From the NCBI GenBank assembly GCA_018350325.1, contig JAEVLN010000028.1, forward strand, positions 838,516 through 902,515: DNA of 64,000 bases. Direction: 5' to 3'. Positions 32,428 to 41,696 of the stretch are shown in pieces. The translations under genes and the position numbers were made by a program. Each line of letters begins with the position of its first letter. Positions within the stretch are counted from its first letter, which is position 1. Origin of the DNA: Globodera rostochiensis (Eukaryota > Nematoda > Chromadorea > Rhabditida > Heteroderidae). The notes beneath the pieces are model-generated. The model was not told the DNA's origin and made no database searches. It saw nothing but the letters and a program-made list of their open reading frames with translations.

Positions 32428-32432
32428 TATGC

Positions 32433-33218
32433 CAGGGATGGTCGGAATTCCGATTTCCGACTTTTTTGGGGTCGGAATTCCGATTTCCGAAAAATTTAAG
32501 GCCTCGGAATTCCGATTCCCGAAAAATTTTCCGATTCCCAAAAAATTTTGAGATCCCGGAATTCCGATTCCCGAAAATTTTGAGATCCCGGAATTCCGAT
32601 TCCGAAAAATTTTAAGGCCTCGGAATTCCGATTTCCGAAAAATTTAAGGCCTCGGAATTCCGATTCCCGAAAAATTTTGAGATCCCGGAATTCCGATTCC
32701 CGAAAATTTTGAGATCCCGGAATTCCGATTCCGAAAAATTTTAAGGCCTCGGAATTCCGATTTCCGAAAAATTTAAGGCCTCGGAATTCCGATTCCCGAA
32801 AAATTTTGAGATCCCGGAATTCCGATTCCGAAAAATTTTGAGATCCCGGAATTCCGATTCCCGAAAATTTTGAGATCCCGGAATTCCGATTCCGAAAAAT
32901 TTTAAGGCCTCGGAATTCCGGTTCCCGAAAAATTTTAAGGCCTCGGAATTCCGATTTCCGAAAAATTTTGAGATCCCGGAATTCCGATTCCGAAAAATTT
33001 TGAGATCCCGGAATTCCGATTCCGAAAAATTTTAAGGCCTCGGAATTCCGGTTCCCGAAAAATTTTAAGGCCTCGGAATTCCGATTCCGAAAAATTTTGA
33101 GATCCCGGAATTCCGATTCCGAAAAATTTTGAGATCCCGGAATTCCGATTCCGAAAAATTTTAAGGCCTCGGAATTACGATTTACGAAATTTTCTGAGGC
33201 CGTCGGCTCCCATCCCTG
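32433..33218. mobile_element. hAT-like MITE filled with a GGAATTCCGATTCC satellite
   Basis: TSD GTGTATGC at 32425-32432 and 33219-33226. Termini CAGGGATGG and CCATCCCTG. The interior is about 25 tandem units of roughly 29 bases (TCGGAATTCCGATTCCGAAA plus a spacer) that alternate between AATTTTGAGATCCC and AATTTTAAGGCC spacers. The 292-codon minus-strand ORF across it is an artefact. A degraded copy is at about 39735-39850. Confidence 0.85.
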
Positions 33219-33226
33219 GTGTATGC

Positions 33227-34130
33227 CCCCCAGAAATGTTCTCGTGTCTACCCTTACTCCTGAACCTCGTCTTCGCCAAACCTTTACAATCAGACAGACG
33301 GACACACTCAAATATAATATAGAATAGCATTCCTCTTCATCGATCTCACCCGAGGGGATGTACCTAACAAACATTCAATAGGGGGACCATTTTTACTATC
33401 AATTACTTTTTTTCTTACGTCCAATAGCGATAAAATGGGACTACTAATTCCCAAAAGTGAATGTTCGTCCCCCGGTTTGGGTCTTTTGTTAAAATTTCAA
33501 CTTTTAGTCAAAAGGCCCGGTCTTGTGGAAAACGACAAAATGTCCGATAGTGGGGAATGGACAAAAGGTCCGGTAGGCCAAAATTGGACAAAAGACCCAA
33601 ACATTTTTCATAAACAATAAAATTAGTTTTCAAAGTCGATAACGATAAAAAACAACTTAATTTGACTGAACTACTTCGATGCTTTTTATTTTTTGAATTT
33701 CTCCTTCAGATTTTCCCCCTCTTGGCATTTTCCCCTTTTTGGAAAGTGGCCAGACGCGAATGCCCCCCCCCATTCGGCATTTTCACCTTTAGGCATTTTC
33801 TCCCTTTAGATTAGAGATCGGTAAAATAAAATTTCCGGGGACGGGAACGGGGTTTTCAAATTAACGGGACCGGGAATTCCGTACTTTTCCCGCGGGAATC
33901 CCATTCCCGCCGATCTCTACTAAAATAATTTAGGAAAAAAGTTAGAGAAATTAATAATTTTAACAAACTCAAATGTTTTGATCTTGCGGAAGGATGGCCA
34001 AATAATCTTGATCAATGAAAAAAACCTTCAGAAAAATTCGTTTTTCATTTTTGGAACACTTTTTGCTGTGGGGGAATTCGAACCGGAGGGATTTGGACGG
34101 GGGGGGATTCGGACCGGTAGCCTTGACATT
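33227..34130. other. No gene seen; low-complexity repeats
   Basis: About 33500-33600 has GACAAAA(G/T)GTCC(C/G)G words. About 33715-33810 has CATTTTCCCC words. About 33820-33920 is an inverted CGGGAACGGGGTTTTC / GGGAATCCCATTCCC stretch typical of the MITE class here. No coding support. Confidence 0.4.
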
Positions 34131-34141
34131 TTCTCTCTTTT

Positions 34142-34277
34142 TGGCATTTTCTCCCCCTTTTTGGCATTTTCTCACTTTTTGGCATTTTATCTCTTTTTGG
34201 CATTTTCTCACTTTTTGGCATTTTCTCCCCCTTTTTGGCATTTTCTCACTTTTTGGCATTTTATCTCTTTTTGGCAT
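34142..34277. promoter_or_regulatory. Array of eight TGGCAT (ATGCCA) motifs upstream of ankyrin gene 2
   Basis: TGGCAT starts at 34142, 34162, 34180, 34198, 34216, 34236, 34254 and 34272, within CTTTTTGGCATTTTCTC units of 16-20 bases. The nearest copy is about 120 bases before the signal-peptide ATG at 34396. ATGCCA on the opposite strand is the 'DOG box' described as enriched upstream of dorsal-gland effector genes in Globodera rostochiensis. Caution: this is also a plain tandem repeat, so the motif count may reflect satellite growth rather than selection. Confidence 0.4.
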
Positions 34278-34395
34278 TTCATGCCTAACTTGCGCGTTGT
34301 AAAACCGGCCTACCCGAAAACCGGTACCCCCGGTTTAAACCGACCATGACCCATCCTAATTAATACCAAGTATTTTGATTAGATCCTTATCGATC

Positions 34396-37300
34396 ATGGG
34401 CTCAATTGTCCTATTTATTTTGTTCGCGATCCATGGATTAAATGGCCAACATGAATATCGTTTCAAAACGAATGGTAAGTGTATTAAAATGGTAATTTTT
34501 TATTGTATTTTGAATATGTGGGACTGGTTCAGATCCGAGCAAATTACTATCGCTTTCTCTCGTCGAGCTTAGAACAAATCTGAAACCACAATGAAGAAAG
34601 TTACAAGCTTTTTGTTCGGATCTGGCTTCTTTTGGTGTTCTCTCTATCCGAATTAACAAATAATAAATGCGTCACAAAAATCAAAACGCACTTTCAGTTG
34701 TTATAGCGGATCATTCTCAGAAACTAACTAATTTAATTTAATTTTTATCATTTTCATAAACGAGAGATGCGGCGGACACTTTGTACGATCAAAACGACGG
34801 GATTCAGTCGAACAATGACAAAGAATTCATGGAGTCCGACCAATTGAAAGTGAGTTTTGTTTTTGATCACTAGGGCTGCGATTTAGGTATATGGAAATCC
34901 ATATTTTTTTGCGCACTCGGAACAGCGTATAAATGCCAGAAATAGTGTTTTTAGCTTTGTTTGGAGCTTCTAGAGCCAATTTTATAATCCATATTTCGCC
35001 ATTTTTCAAAAATTTTTTAACAAAAATGCAATAAAAACAAAAAATACACCCCTAAGGATCGACTTTTTCAAAAAATACACCCCTAAAAATTGACTTCTTC
35101 AAAATTTTCAAAAAATGCACCACTAAAAATTGACTTTTTCGCGACTAAAAATTCTGCCACCAAAAAATGAAAATTTTTAAAATTCTGCTTATTTTCTAAA
35201 ATTTTTCTGAAATACCTTTAATTTGCATATTAAAATTTTTATTTCTCTTATTACTTCAATTAGGAAATTTTGCACCTTTTTTGCTATATTTGAAAATTTT
35301 TTAAATTTTTGTCCATATTTGGTCCATATTTTGCAATTTTTTCATCCATATTTTATGCCATATTTCGAGATTTTTTGTCCATATAAATCGCAGCCCTATT
35401 GATCACGAAGATACGGTTTTTTCTGTCTCTATCGGGCCCAATATATTCTTTTAAATTTTTTTTAAATATACCAGGAGTCGAAGTGGTTTAGTGCGTGCTT
35501 GCTAGGACAGTTGGACACCGGTCAGTTATGCAGAAAAGCAAAGCGAATTTTCAAAAAATTTGGAGAATGAGATTTAAATCATCCGTGGGCGTAGCCAACA
35601 GGCCCCCTCCCAGAAATGAAAAAAAAAAATTTTTTTCTTTCCTTCGAGAAAAAGGAAAATTTCCCTAAATTGCGCACCCTCCCAATTGTTTAACAAAAAT
35701 TTCTCGGTGGCGGAACTGCACAGCGTCTTCCCCCCCCCCCCCCCCCCCCCAACCCCCCAATAAAATTTGAGGAAAATTATCTAAAATTAGAGCAAAACAA
35801 ATTTGCTTAGCTTGGCTTAGGTTTCTTAGGCCTATGCCTCAACTCTGAAATTTTTAATTGCAGTCAAATTATTTGTGGAGAATGGGCAGGACATTGAAGC
35901 TACGGCTAGCGATGGTACCACCGGGTTGATAGCCGCATCGAGAGAAGGGAAGGCAAACGTTGTGCGCTTTTTGCTGTCGAAGGGCGCGCGCGTTGATCGG
36001 ACCAATGCCAAAGGTGAGGGAATTTAAACGAAATTTCTTTTAAAGATTATGTTCTGGCATTCTTTCAAATAATTAGTTTTTTAATTTTTTAAATTTTCAG
36101 GTTTTTCGTCGCTTCACTGGGCGGCAAGGGCAGGGGCAGGCATGTTGGACGTGTGCAAAGAGCTTGTCGCCAACGGCGCTGATACCAACCAGGTGTCGGG
36201 TGACGGCGTGTCGCCATGGATGGCAGCGTGCTGGACAGGCAACTTGGACATCGGTGGGCGCGGAATTCGTTTTAACTACCGTATTTCCTCTAATAGAGCC
36301 CCCGGGGGCTCTATTTTTCAACCCCCCTCCCCCAAAGGAGGGCTCTATTAGAGGGGGGGGGGGCTCTAATAGGGGGAGGGGCTTTATTTTTCAACCTATT
36401 TTTTTCAGAAATATTAATTAAATTGCAATTTTTACACAAGTTTTTAACAAATTTGGGCAATTTTGACATTTTTTCTGGCAAATAATGGCTGAATAGAAAT
36501 TTTATTATTGAACAACAAAATTATTCGATATCTAAGAGTTATCCAACAATTTTTCTGGTAAATGGAAACCCCCTCGTAAAAAATAGATATTTATTGAAGT
36601 CTTCTTAACAATTTTTTAAAAATCCAATTTTTTGCTCAGCAAAATCGGACGAATTTAAAAAATGCAGAACTCAGCTTAAGGTTTGAAATTTTAAATGAAA
36701 TAAATAGTGCTAATATTTTTATATTTTTACACGCATTTTTTTGCACCTACCTATTTTTTTTATGAACCCGGGTTTGTAGCCTATATAGACGCCTATTTTG
36801 AGATTCTTAGAGCCTAAAAGTATTAGCTCTAGAAAGTTTAAAAAATGATAAAAATTAGGACATTTTTTACTTATTGAGATGTCCATTTTAAAAAATTAAA
36901 AAGTTAGGTAATATTAATTTTTTGTCAAATTAATTTCCATAAAAAAATTAATATCTATAAAATGAACATTTTCAAAAAGTTTAAAAGTTATGACGCTTTT
37001 ATTATTAGAGAAATTTATTTTGATTCCAAAACTAAATTCGAATCTGATCACTATTTTACCCGATTTCGAACCCCGGACCGGAATACAAACATTTTTTGGT
37101 AAAATGCAAATTGTTCCAAAAATCAATTTTGACTTCAAAATGATTTAAAAAGAAAAAAATTACAGTGAAAACCAAGTATGCTCGAATTCATGCTTTTTCA
37201 ATGAATGCCAAATGTGGAGGGAGGCTTATAAAAACTCTTATAAAAGAGCCGGAATGACAATTTAGCACTTTTTGAATAATTTTTTTACAGGAAGTCACTA

Positions 37301-38320
37301 AATTTTAAAATTCATATCTTTGCTTAAAGTTGGCTATTGGCTTATAAACTTGGAGATAAAAATGGAGAAAAATAAATAAAATTTTTGCGCTAGAGTTATT
37401 TCGCAAATTGAAAAATCCGAAAAGGTTTGGCCAATTTATAAAAAAAATTCAAAAATTGAGGGGGGGGGGCTCTATTTTTCAACCCCCCCCCCCCAAAAAG
37501 GTGGGCTCTAATAGAGGAAATACGGTATATTAAAAATGGTGCAATTTCGGCGCTGCGCAATTGCGTCCAATCCTGGGCCGGCGATGCCGACAATCCCTAT
37601 AAGATAGCAATGCCAAAATTATGTATCAAAATCACTTCAAAAGTCGGCACTATTCAATTTTTCTGAAATTTTTTAATTGCAGTCAAATTATTTGTGGAGA
37701 ATGGGCAGGACATTGAAGCTACGAATAGCGATGGTACCACCGGGTTGATAGCCGCATCGAGAGAAGGGAAGGCAAACGTTGTGCGCTTTTTGCTGTCGAA
37801 GGGCGCGCGCGTTGATCGGACCAATGCCAAAGGTGAGGGAATTTAAACAAAATTTCTTTTAAAGATTATGTTCTGGCATTCTTTCAAATAATTAGTTTTT
37901 TAATTTTTTAAATTTTCAGGTTTTTCGTCGCTTCTCTGGGCGGTAATTGCAGACAGGTTGGACGTGTGCAAAGAGCTTGTCGCCAACGGCGCTGATACCA
38001 ACCAGGTGTCGGGTGACGGCGTGTCGCCGTGGATGGCAGCGTGCTGGACAGGCAACTTGGACATCGGTGGGCGCGGCAATCTGTGCAAAATCAATTCAAA
38101 AGTCGGCACTATTCAATTTTTCTGAAAGTTTTTAATTGCAGTCAAATTCTTCGTGGAGAATGGGCAGGACATCGAAGCTACGGCTAGAAACGGTCTCACC
38201 GGGTTGATGTACGCATCGGACTTAGGAAAAGCGGACCTTGTGCGCTTTTTGCTGTCAAAGGGCGCGCGCGTTGCTCGGACTAGTACCAAAGGTGTGGTGG
38301 CAATAGTGGACGACTTTTAA
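34396..38320 (+). CDS. Secreted ankyrin-repeat protein 2 (candidate effector)
   Basis: Exons 34396-34474, 34767-34849, 35475-35520, 35864-36013, 36101-36253, 37683-37832, 37920-38066 and 38142-38320; every junction keeps the frame. Exon 1 gives MGSIVLFILFAIHGLNG, a classical signal peptide, then QHEYRFKTN. Exon 2 is an acidic linker (DAADTLYDQNDG and so on). Exon 3 (ESKWFSACLLGQLDT) matches exon 1 of ankyrin gene 1. After that the same A/B exon pairs follow (NGQDIEATASDGTT, FLLSKGARVDRTNAK, VCKELVANGADTNQVSGDG, GNLDI), three 33-residue ankyrin repeats per pair. The last A exon reads through its former donor to VVAIVDDF and a stop at 38318-38320. Pairs 35864-36253 and 37683-38066 are nearly identical including the intron between A and B, so they are a recent duplication. 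A signal peptide on an ankyrin protein suggests secretion, and in a plant parasite possibly delivery into the host. Confidence 0.8.
34871..35398. mobile_element. hAT-like MITE in intron 2 of ankyrin gene 2
   Basis: TSD TTGATCAC at 34863-34870 and 35399-35406. Termini TAGGGCTGCGATTTA on both sides in inverse orientation. It is the inverted-orientation relative of the elements at 12159-12648 and about 24567-25045. Confidence 0.85.
36279..37525. mobile_element. Tc1/mariner-like non-autonomous element in ankyrin gene 2
   Basis: TA lies at 36277-36278 and 37526-37527. Termini CCGTATTTCCTCTAATAG, extended by AGCCC, are inverted, followed by GGGGGCTCTATTTTTCAACCC-like G/C-run zones at both ends. 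The 1247-base interior is AT-rich with no transposase I can read. It sits in the intron between duplicated ankyrin pairs. Confidence 0.75.
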
Positions 38321-38430
38321 TCGAAAGGAACTCTGGATGTAGCTGTTTCAGATGGACACGAGGAACTTTGACTCGCCATGGCTCAGCTCGCGCAAATTGA
38401 ATTTGGAACGTTGAGAGGAGAAAAGAATCT
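38321..38430 (+). other. Remnant homologous to the end of ankyrin gene 1
   Basis: This stretch (GTAGCTGTTTCAGATGGACACGAGG, then CTCGCGCAAATTGAATTTGG) corresponds to 17800-17890 (GGCTGTTTCAAATGGGCACG, AACGCAAATTGAATTCGG). The two ankyrin genes therefore share a duplicated 3' flank, including a former last exon that ankyrin gene 2 no longer reaches in frame. Confidence 0.55.
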
Positions 38431-38540
38431 TAAAACTTGGCCTTATTTTTTTAATGTTGGAAATTGTTGTTGTTCTAGAAATTATTGGCATACATTATTT
38501 GCAAAGAGCGATATGTATTTGGATGGGGTGCACTTCATTT

Positions 38541-39390
38541 CCCCCCCCCCCCCCCCGACAGTCCCCCCCCCCCGACAGTCCCCCCCCCCGCCGTTCCCCC
38601 CCCCCCCCCCCCCCCCGACAGTCCCCCCCTGCCAGTTCCCCCCCGCCGTTCCCCCCCCCCCGACGCCGGTTCCCCCCCCCCCCCCCGCCAATTTCCCCCC
38701 GAATCGTTTCCCCCCCGAGTCGTCCCCCCTCCCGCATTGTTTCCCCGAGAACCATTAGCAATGCTCACGCATTTATCCGACAAACTGAAAATGGTTACGC
38801 ATTAAATTCCGTACAAACATAATAAGGCATTCTCCTAATTTATTTTCCCCTTTCCAATTTGTTTTGTTTTCTGTATATCCGACAACCCATTCGTCCATTT
38901 TCCAGCCAGAACCCCAATATTTATCGAATGGCGAGCATTCTATCAGCTCGGCGTCTTTAGTTTCAAGAAGCATTCGTTTAAGTGCATCATGTTGAGAAAA
39001 TTTTGCGACCAAACCACTCTGCATAATCTGTTGTTTCTTTTGTTATTTGAATTTACGGGGGCAATTAAACCTCAAAACATTTTTTGCGCCATTCCGTCAA
39101 ATTGAAACCATTTATGTTTTCGTCGCGGCCAAGTTTTTTTTATAATGTTTGGATCATCAATGAGGGGGGGGGGAGGGGGGAGGGGGACATGATGCAGGGG
39201 GGGGGGGAAACGGCGGGGGTGAAACGGCGGTGGGGGGGAAACGATTCGGGGGGGAACCGATTCGGGGGGGGGGGGGTGGGGGGGGGGGAAACGGCGGGGG
39301 GGGGGGGGGGGGGGAACTGGCGGGGGGGAAACGGCGGGGGGGGGGGGGGGGAAACGGCGGGGGGGGGGGGGGGGGGGGAACGAGCTGTTC
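38541..39390. mobile_element. Foldback element with poly-C / poly-G arms around a NADAR fragment
   Basis: The left arm (about 38541-38745) consists of C runs broken by GACAGT, GCCGTT, GCCAGTT and GAATCGTTT. The right arm (about 39163-39380) is the inverse: G runs broken by AAACGG, AACTGGC and AAACGATTCG. The interior (38750-39160) has normal composition and carries a NADAR coding fragment on the minus strand. The exact ends are unclear because of homopolymers, which may also be mis-sized in the assembly. Confidence 0.65.
38773..39024 (-). pseudogene. NADAR-domain fragment (C-terminal half)
   Basis: The minus-strand frame contains QSGLVAKFSQHDALKRML, ETKDAELIECSPFDKYWGSG and NWKGENKLGECLIMFVRNLM, then stops at 38773-38775. 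These match the second half of the NADAR/YbiA-like domain: the ALxAKFxQ helix, the LVEASPxDxxWGxG motif and the GENxLGxxLMxVR motif. NADAR proteins are N-glycosidases acting on riboflavin-pathway intermediates or NAD/ADP-ribose-type substrates. The N-terminal half of the domain (the FSNF/SVEhYYQA region) is missing, so activity is unlikely unless another exon supplies it. Position between inverted C/G arms implies capture by a mobile element. Confidence 0.7.
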
Positions 39391-39960
39391 CGATTTGGAT
39401 GCCAAGTACTGTACTTGGAAACGGACCATCGTACTTACAATTTTAAAAACGTACTTATTTCTAAGAATGCTCTCTTATAGACTATGAAAACTCATTTTAT
39501 TTTTTAATTTAATAGTCTATTGATTCTTAGCCATCGCTCACACCGCTCGTCCCCCCCCCAACAAAAAGCCCTAATAAAAACGTCTAACATTTTAAATTCA
39601 GGAATTTTTGAAACTAGAATTAAAAAATGTTCGAAAACTTTTTTTTTGCAATCAAACTTGCTAATTGTTGGATTTGATTATTAAATTTGTTTTTTAAGTT
39701 ATCAAGTCAAGGCAACATATTTAAGAACAAAATTTAGATCTTCCGAATTCCGATTTTTTAGAACTTCCGAGTTCCGACTTCCGAAAATTTTGGACTTGGA
39801 ATTTCGAGTTCCGAAATTTTTTGAGGTCGTCGGCTTCCATCCCTGGTGTAGTTGGTGAGTGGTGGATATCAGAGACTCGACTTAACTTTAAAATATCGAA
39901 AAATAGCGGCTTCAAAAAACTTCGTTATACCGGTGTGGTGTATTTGGTTTTTTGAACCTT
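39391..39960. other. No gene; degraded GGAATTCCGA MITE end
   Basis: About 39735-39850 contains CCGAATTCCGATTTTTTAGA, GAGTTCCGACTTCCGA and the terminus CCATCCCTGGTGTA, a decayed relative of the element at 32433-33218. Confidence 0.5.
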
Positions 39961-39974
39961 TTTGAATTTCAATT

Positions 39975-40685
39975 GGTGTCCTGTTCGCCCATTGGACATT
40001 TCGCCCATTGGACATTTCGCCCATTGGACATTTCGCCCATTGGACATTTCGCCCATTGGACATTTCGCCCATTGGACATTTCGCGCCCATTGGACATTTC
40101 GCCCATTGGACATTTCGCCCAGTAGTGAAAAAACGGACGGTTCATCCATAAATTTCGCTCACATTTAATAAAAGCTTTTAAAGTATTTAGATGGATGGAA
40201 AATTTGAAATTAAGCTAATGTTGAATAATTTGGCTAAAATTGCACACAAAAATTCAATAAATTATCAAAACAAACTCAAAAACACAATGACAACTCATTT
40301 TTGCCAACTTTTATTCGCTCATAACTTCCTTCAAGACACTCCCGGCGCAAACTTTTTACGGATTGATACTCAGCTCGACGAGAGGAATCGATTGGTAATA
40401 TTTTTATTCGAATCTGAATCATTCAATGGGCGAAATGTCTGGGTGAAACGTCCGTCTTTTCGCTACTGGGCGAAATGTCCAATGGGCGAAACGTCCGTCT
40501 TTTCGCTACTGGGCGAAATGTCCAATGGGCGAAACGTGCGTCTTTTCGCTACTGGGCGAAATGTCCAATGGCGAAATGTCCAATGGGCGAAATGTCCAAT
40601 GGGCGAAATGTCCAATGGGCGAAATGTCCAATGGGCAAAATGTCCAATGGGCGAAATGTCCAATGGGCGAAATGTCCGATAGCCA
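39975..40685. mobile_element. Foldback element with arms of TTCGCCCATTGGACA units
   Basis: The left arm (about 39978-40125) has eight TTCGCCCATTGGACAT units of 17 bases. The right arm (about 40420-40685) has inverted units (GGGCGAAATGTCCAAT), some interrupted by a TCGCTACTGGGCG / CGTCCGTCTTTTCG spacer that also occurs once inverted on the left (about 40110-40140). The interior (40140-40425) has an open plus-strand frame starting MDGKFEIKLMLNNLAKIAHK and a hydrophilic remainder that I cannot name; it could be captured host sequence. Confidence 0.75.
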
Positions 40686-41184
40686 TTTCAATTTAAAATA
40701 AACAAAACCAATTTTATTTTTTGATTTTTAATGAGATGAATCATTCACTCACTAATCGATGTCGAGATAAATAAATTGGAGGCTTCTCTTTCTTTTTGTC
40801 AAGAGAAGAGAAGAAGGGAATGTTTTTTATTTTTTCTCTTCAAAGATGCATTTATTTGTCCCCCCCCCCCGGTGTTCAAATAAAATTCCCACATTCAATT
40901 TTCATTCGTCCAAATTTGCACTTTCCCCCCCCCCCCCTTAAGTGTCTATCGTTAATTTCCCTTTTTATTACACCTACGAAAGCAAATTCGCAAATGGCCT
41001 ATTGATTTGTATGGCGTGAGCACCAAAACAAAACAAAACAAAAAATAAGAGTGCCATTTATTTCTGAGCGAAATTCAAAAATTATTTACTCAATAGTCCC
41101 AAATAAATTTTGACTCGATGCTACAATCATTCTAGCTAGAGTTGGCCAGCAGGATTTCGCCCCAACTCTCAGTAAATTTTCCGA

Positions 41185-41525
41185 ACGGCCATCAACTCGC
41201 TTTTCACCAACTCGCTTTTTAATCAACTCGCTTTTTTAATCGACTCGCTTTTTTTATTCAACTCGCTTTTTTTCTTAATTTTTAAAAGAGCCTAGGGATC
41301 ATCAGGCTTAGGCCTAAACAACCCCTAGCTTAGGGATTCGTTAGGCTTAGGCCTAAGCCACCCTGCCTTGGGGTTTGTTAGGCTTAGGCCTAAGCTTTTG
41401 CGCGATTTTGATCATTAATGTTTTTTGTTACAAAAAGCGAGTTGAATTTGTGATTCAACTCGCTGCAAAAGTTCAACTCGCTGCCAAAAAAAAAGCGAGT
41501 TGATTAAAAAGCGAGTTGATGTTTT
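41185..41525. mobile_element. Foldback with arms of CAACTCGCTTTTT units
   Basis: The left arm (about 41188-41275) has five CAACTCGCTTTTTAAT-like units. The right arm (about 41435-41522) carries AAAAAGCGAGTTGA. The interior holds the TTAGGCTTAGGCCTAAG palindromic motif (41285-41400) seen also near 200-300 and 21.95 kb. No coding sequence. Confidence 0.7.
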
Positions 41526-41696
41526 ACCAAATTTTCCCCCTATACTTTCTTCATAGGTTCTTTTTCAGATTCTTACTCAGCTCTTGAGGAATCGAATGGT
41601 ATATGATTCATTCGTAGTTATTCCCCCTTTTGCCTCCTTTCCTCCCATTCACTACACAAAAACAACAAAACAATTACAGCTGCTGCTGCTATTTTG

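Noticed and set aside
32496..33374. 292-codon minus-strand ORF of NRNSEALKFFG repeats
   Set aside because: Translation of the satellite inside the hAT-like MITE 32433-33218; the TSD shows it is mobile filler.
38482..39446. Pro-rich and Gly-rich ORFs on both strands
   Set aside because: Homopolymer arms of the C/G foldback; lengths there are unreliable.
39869..40696. ORFs made of NVQWAKCPMGEMSNGR or GHFAHWTFRPLD
   Set aside because: Translations of the TTCGCCCATTGGACA arms of the foldback element.
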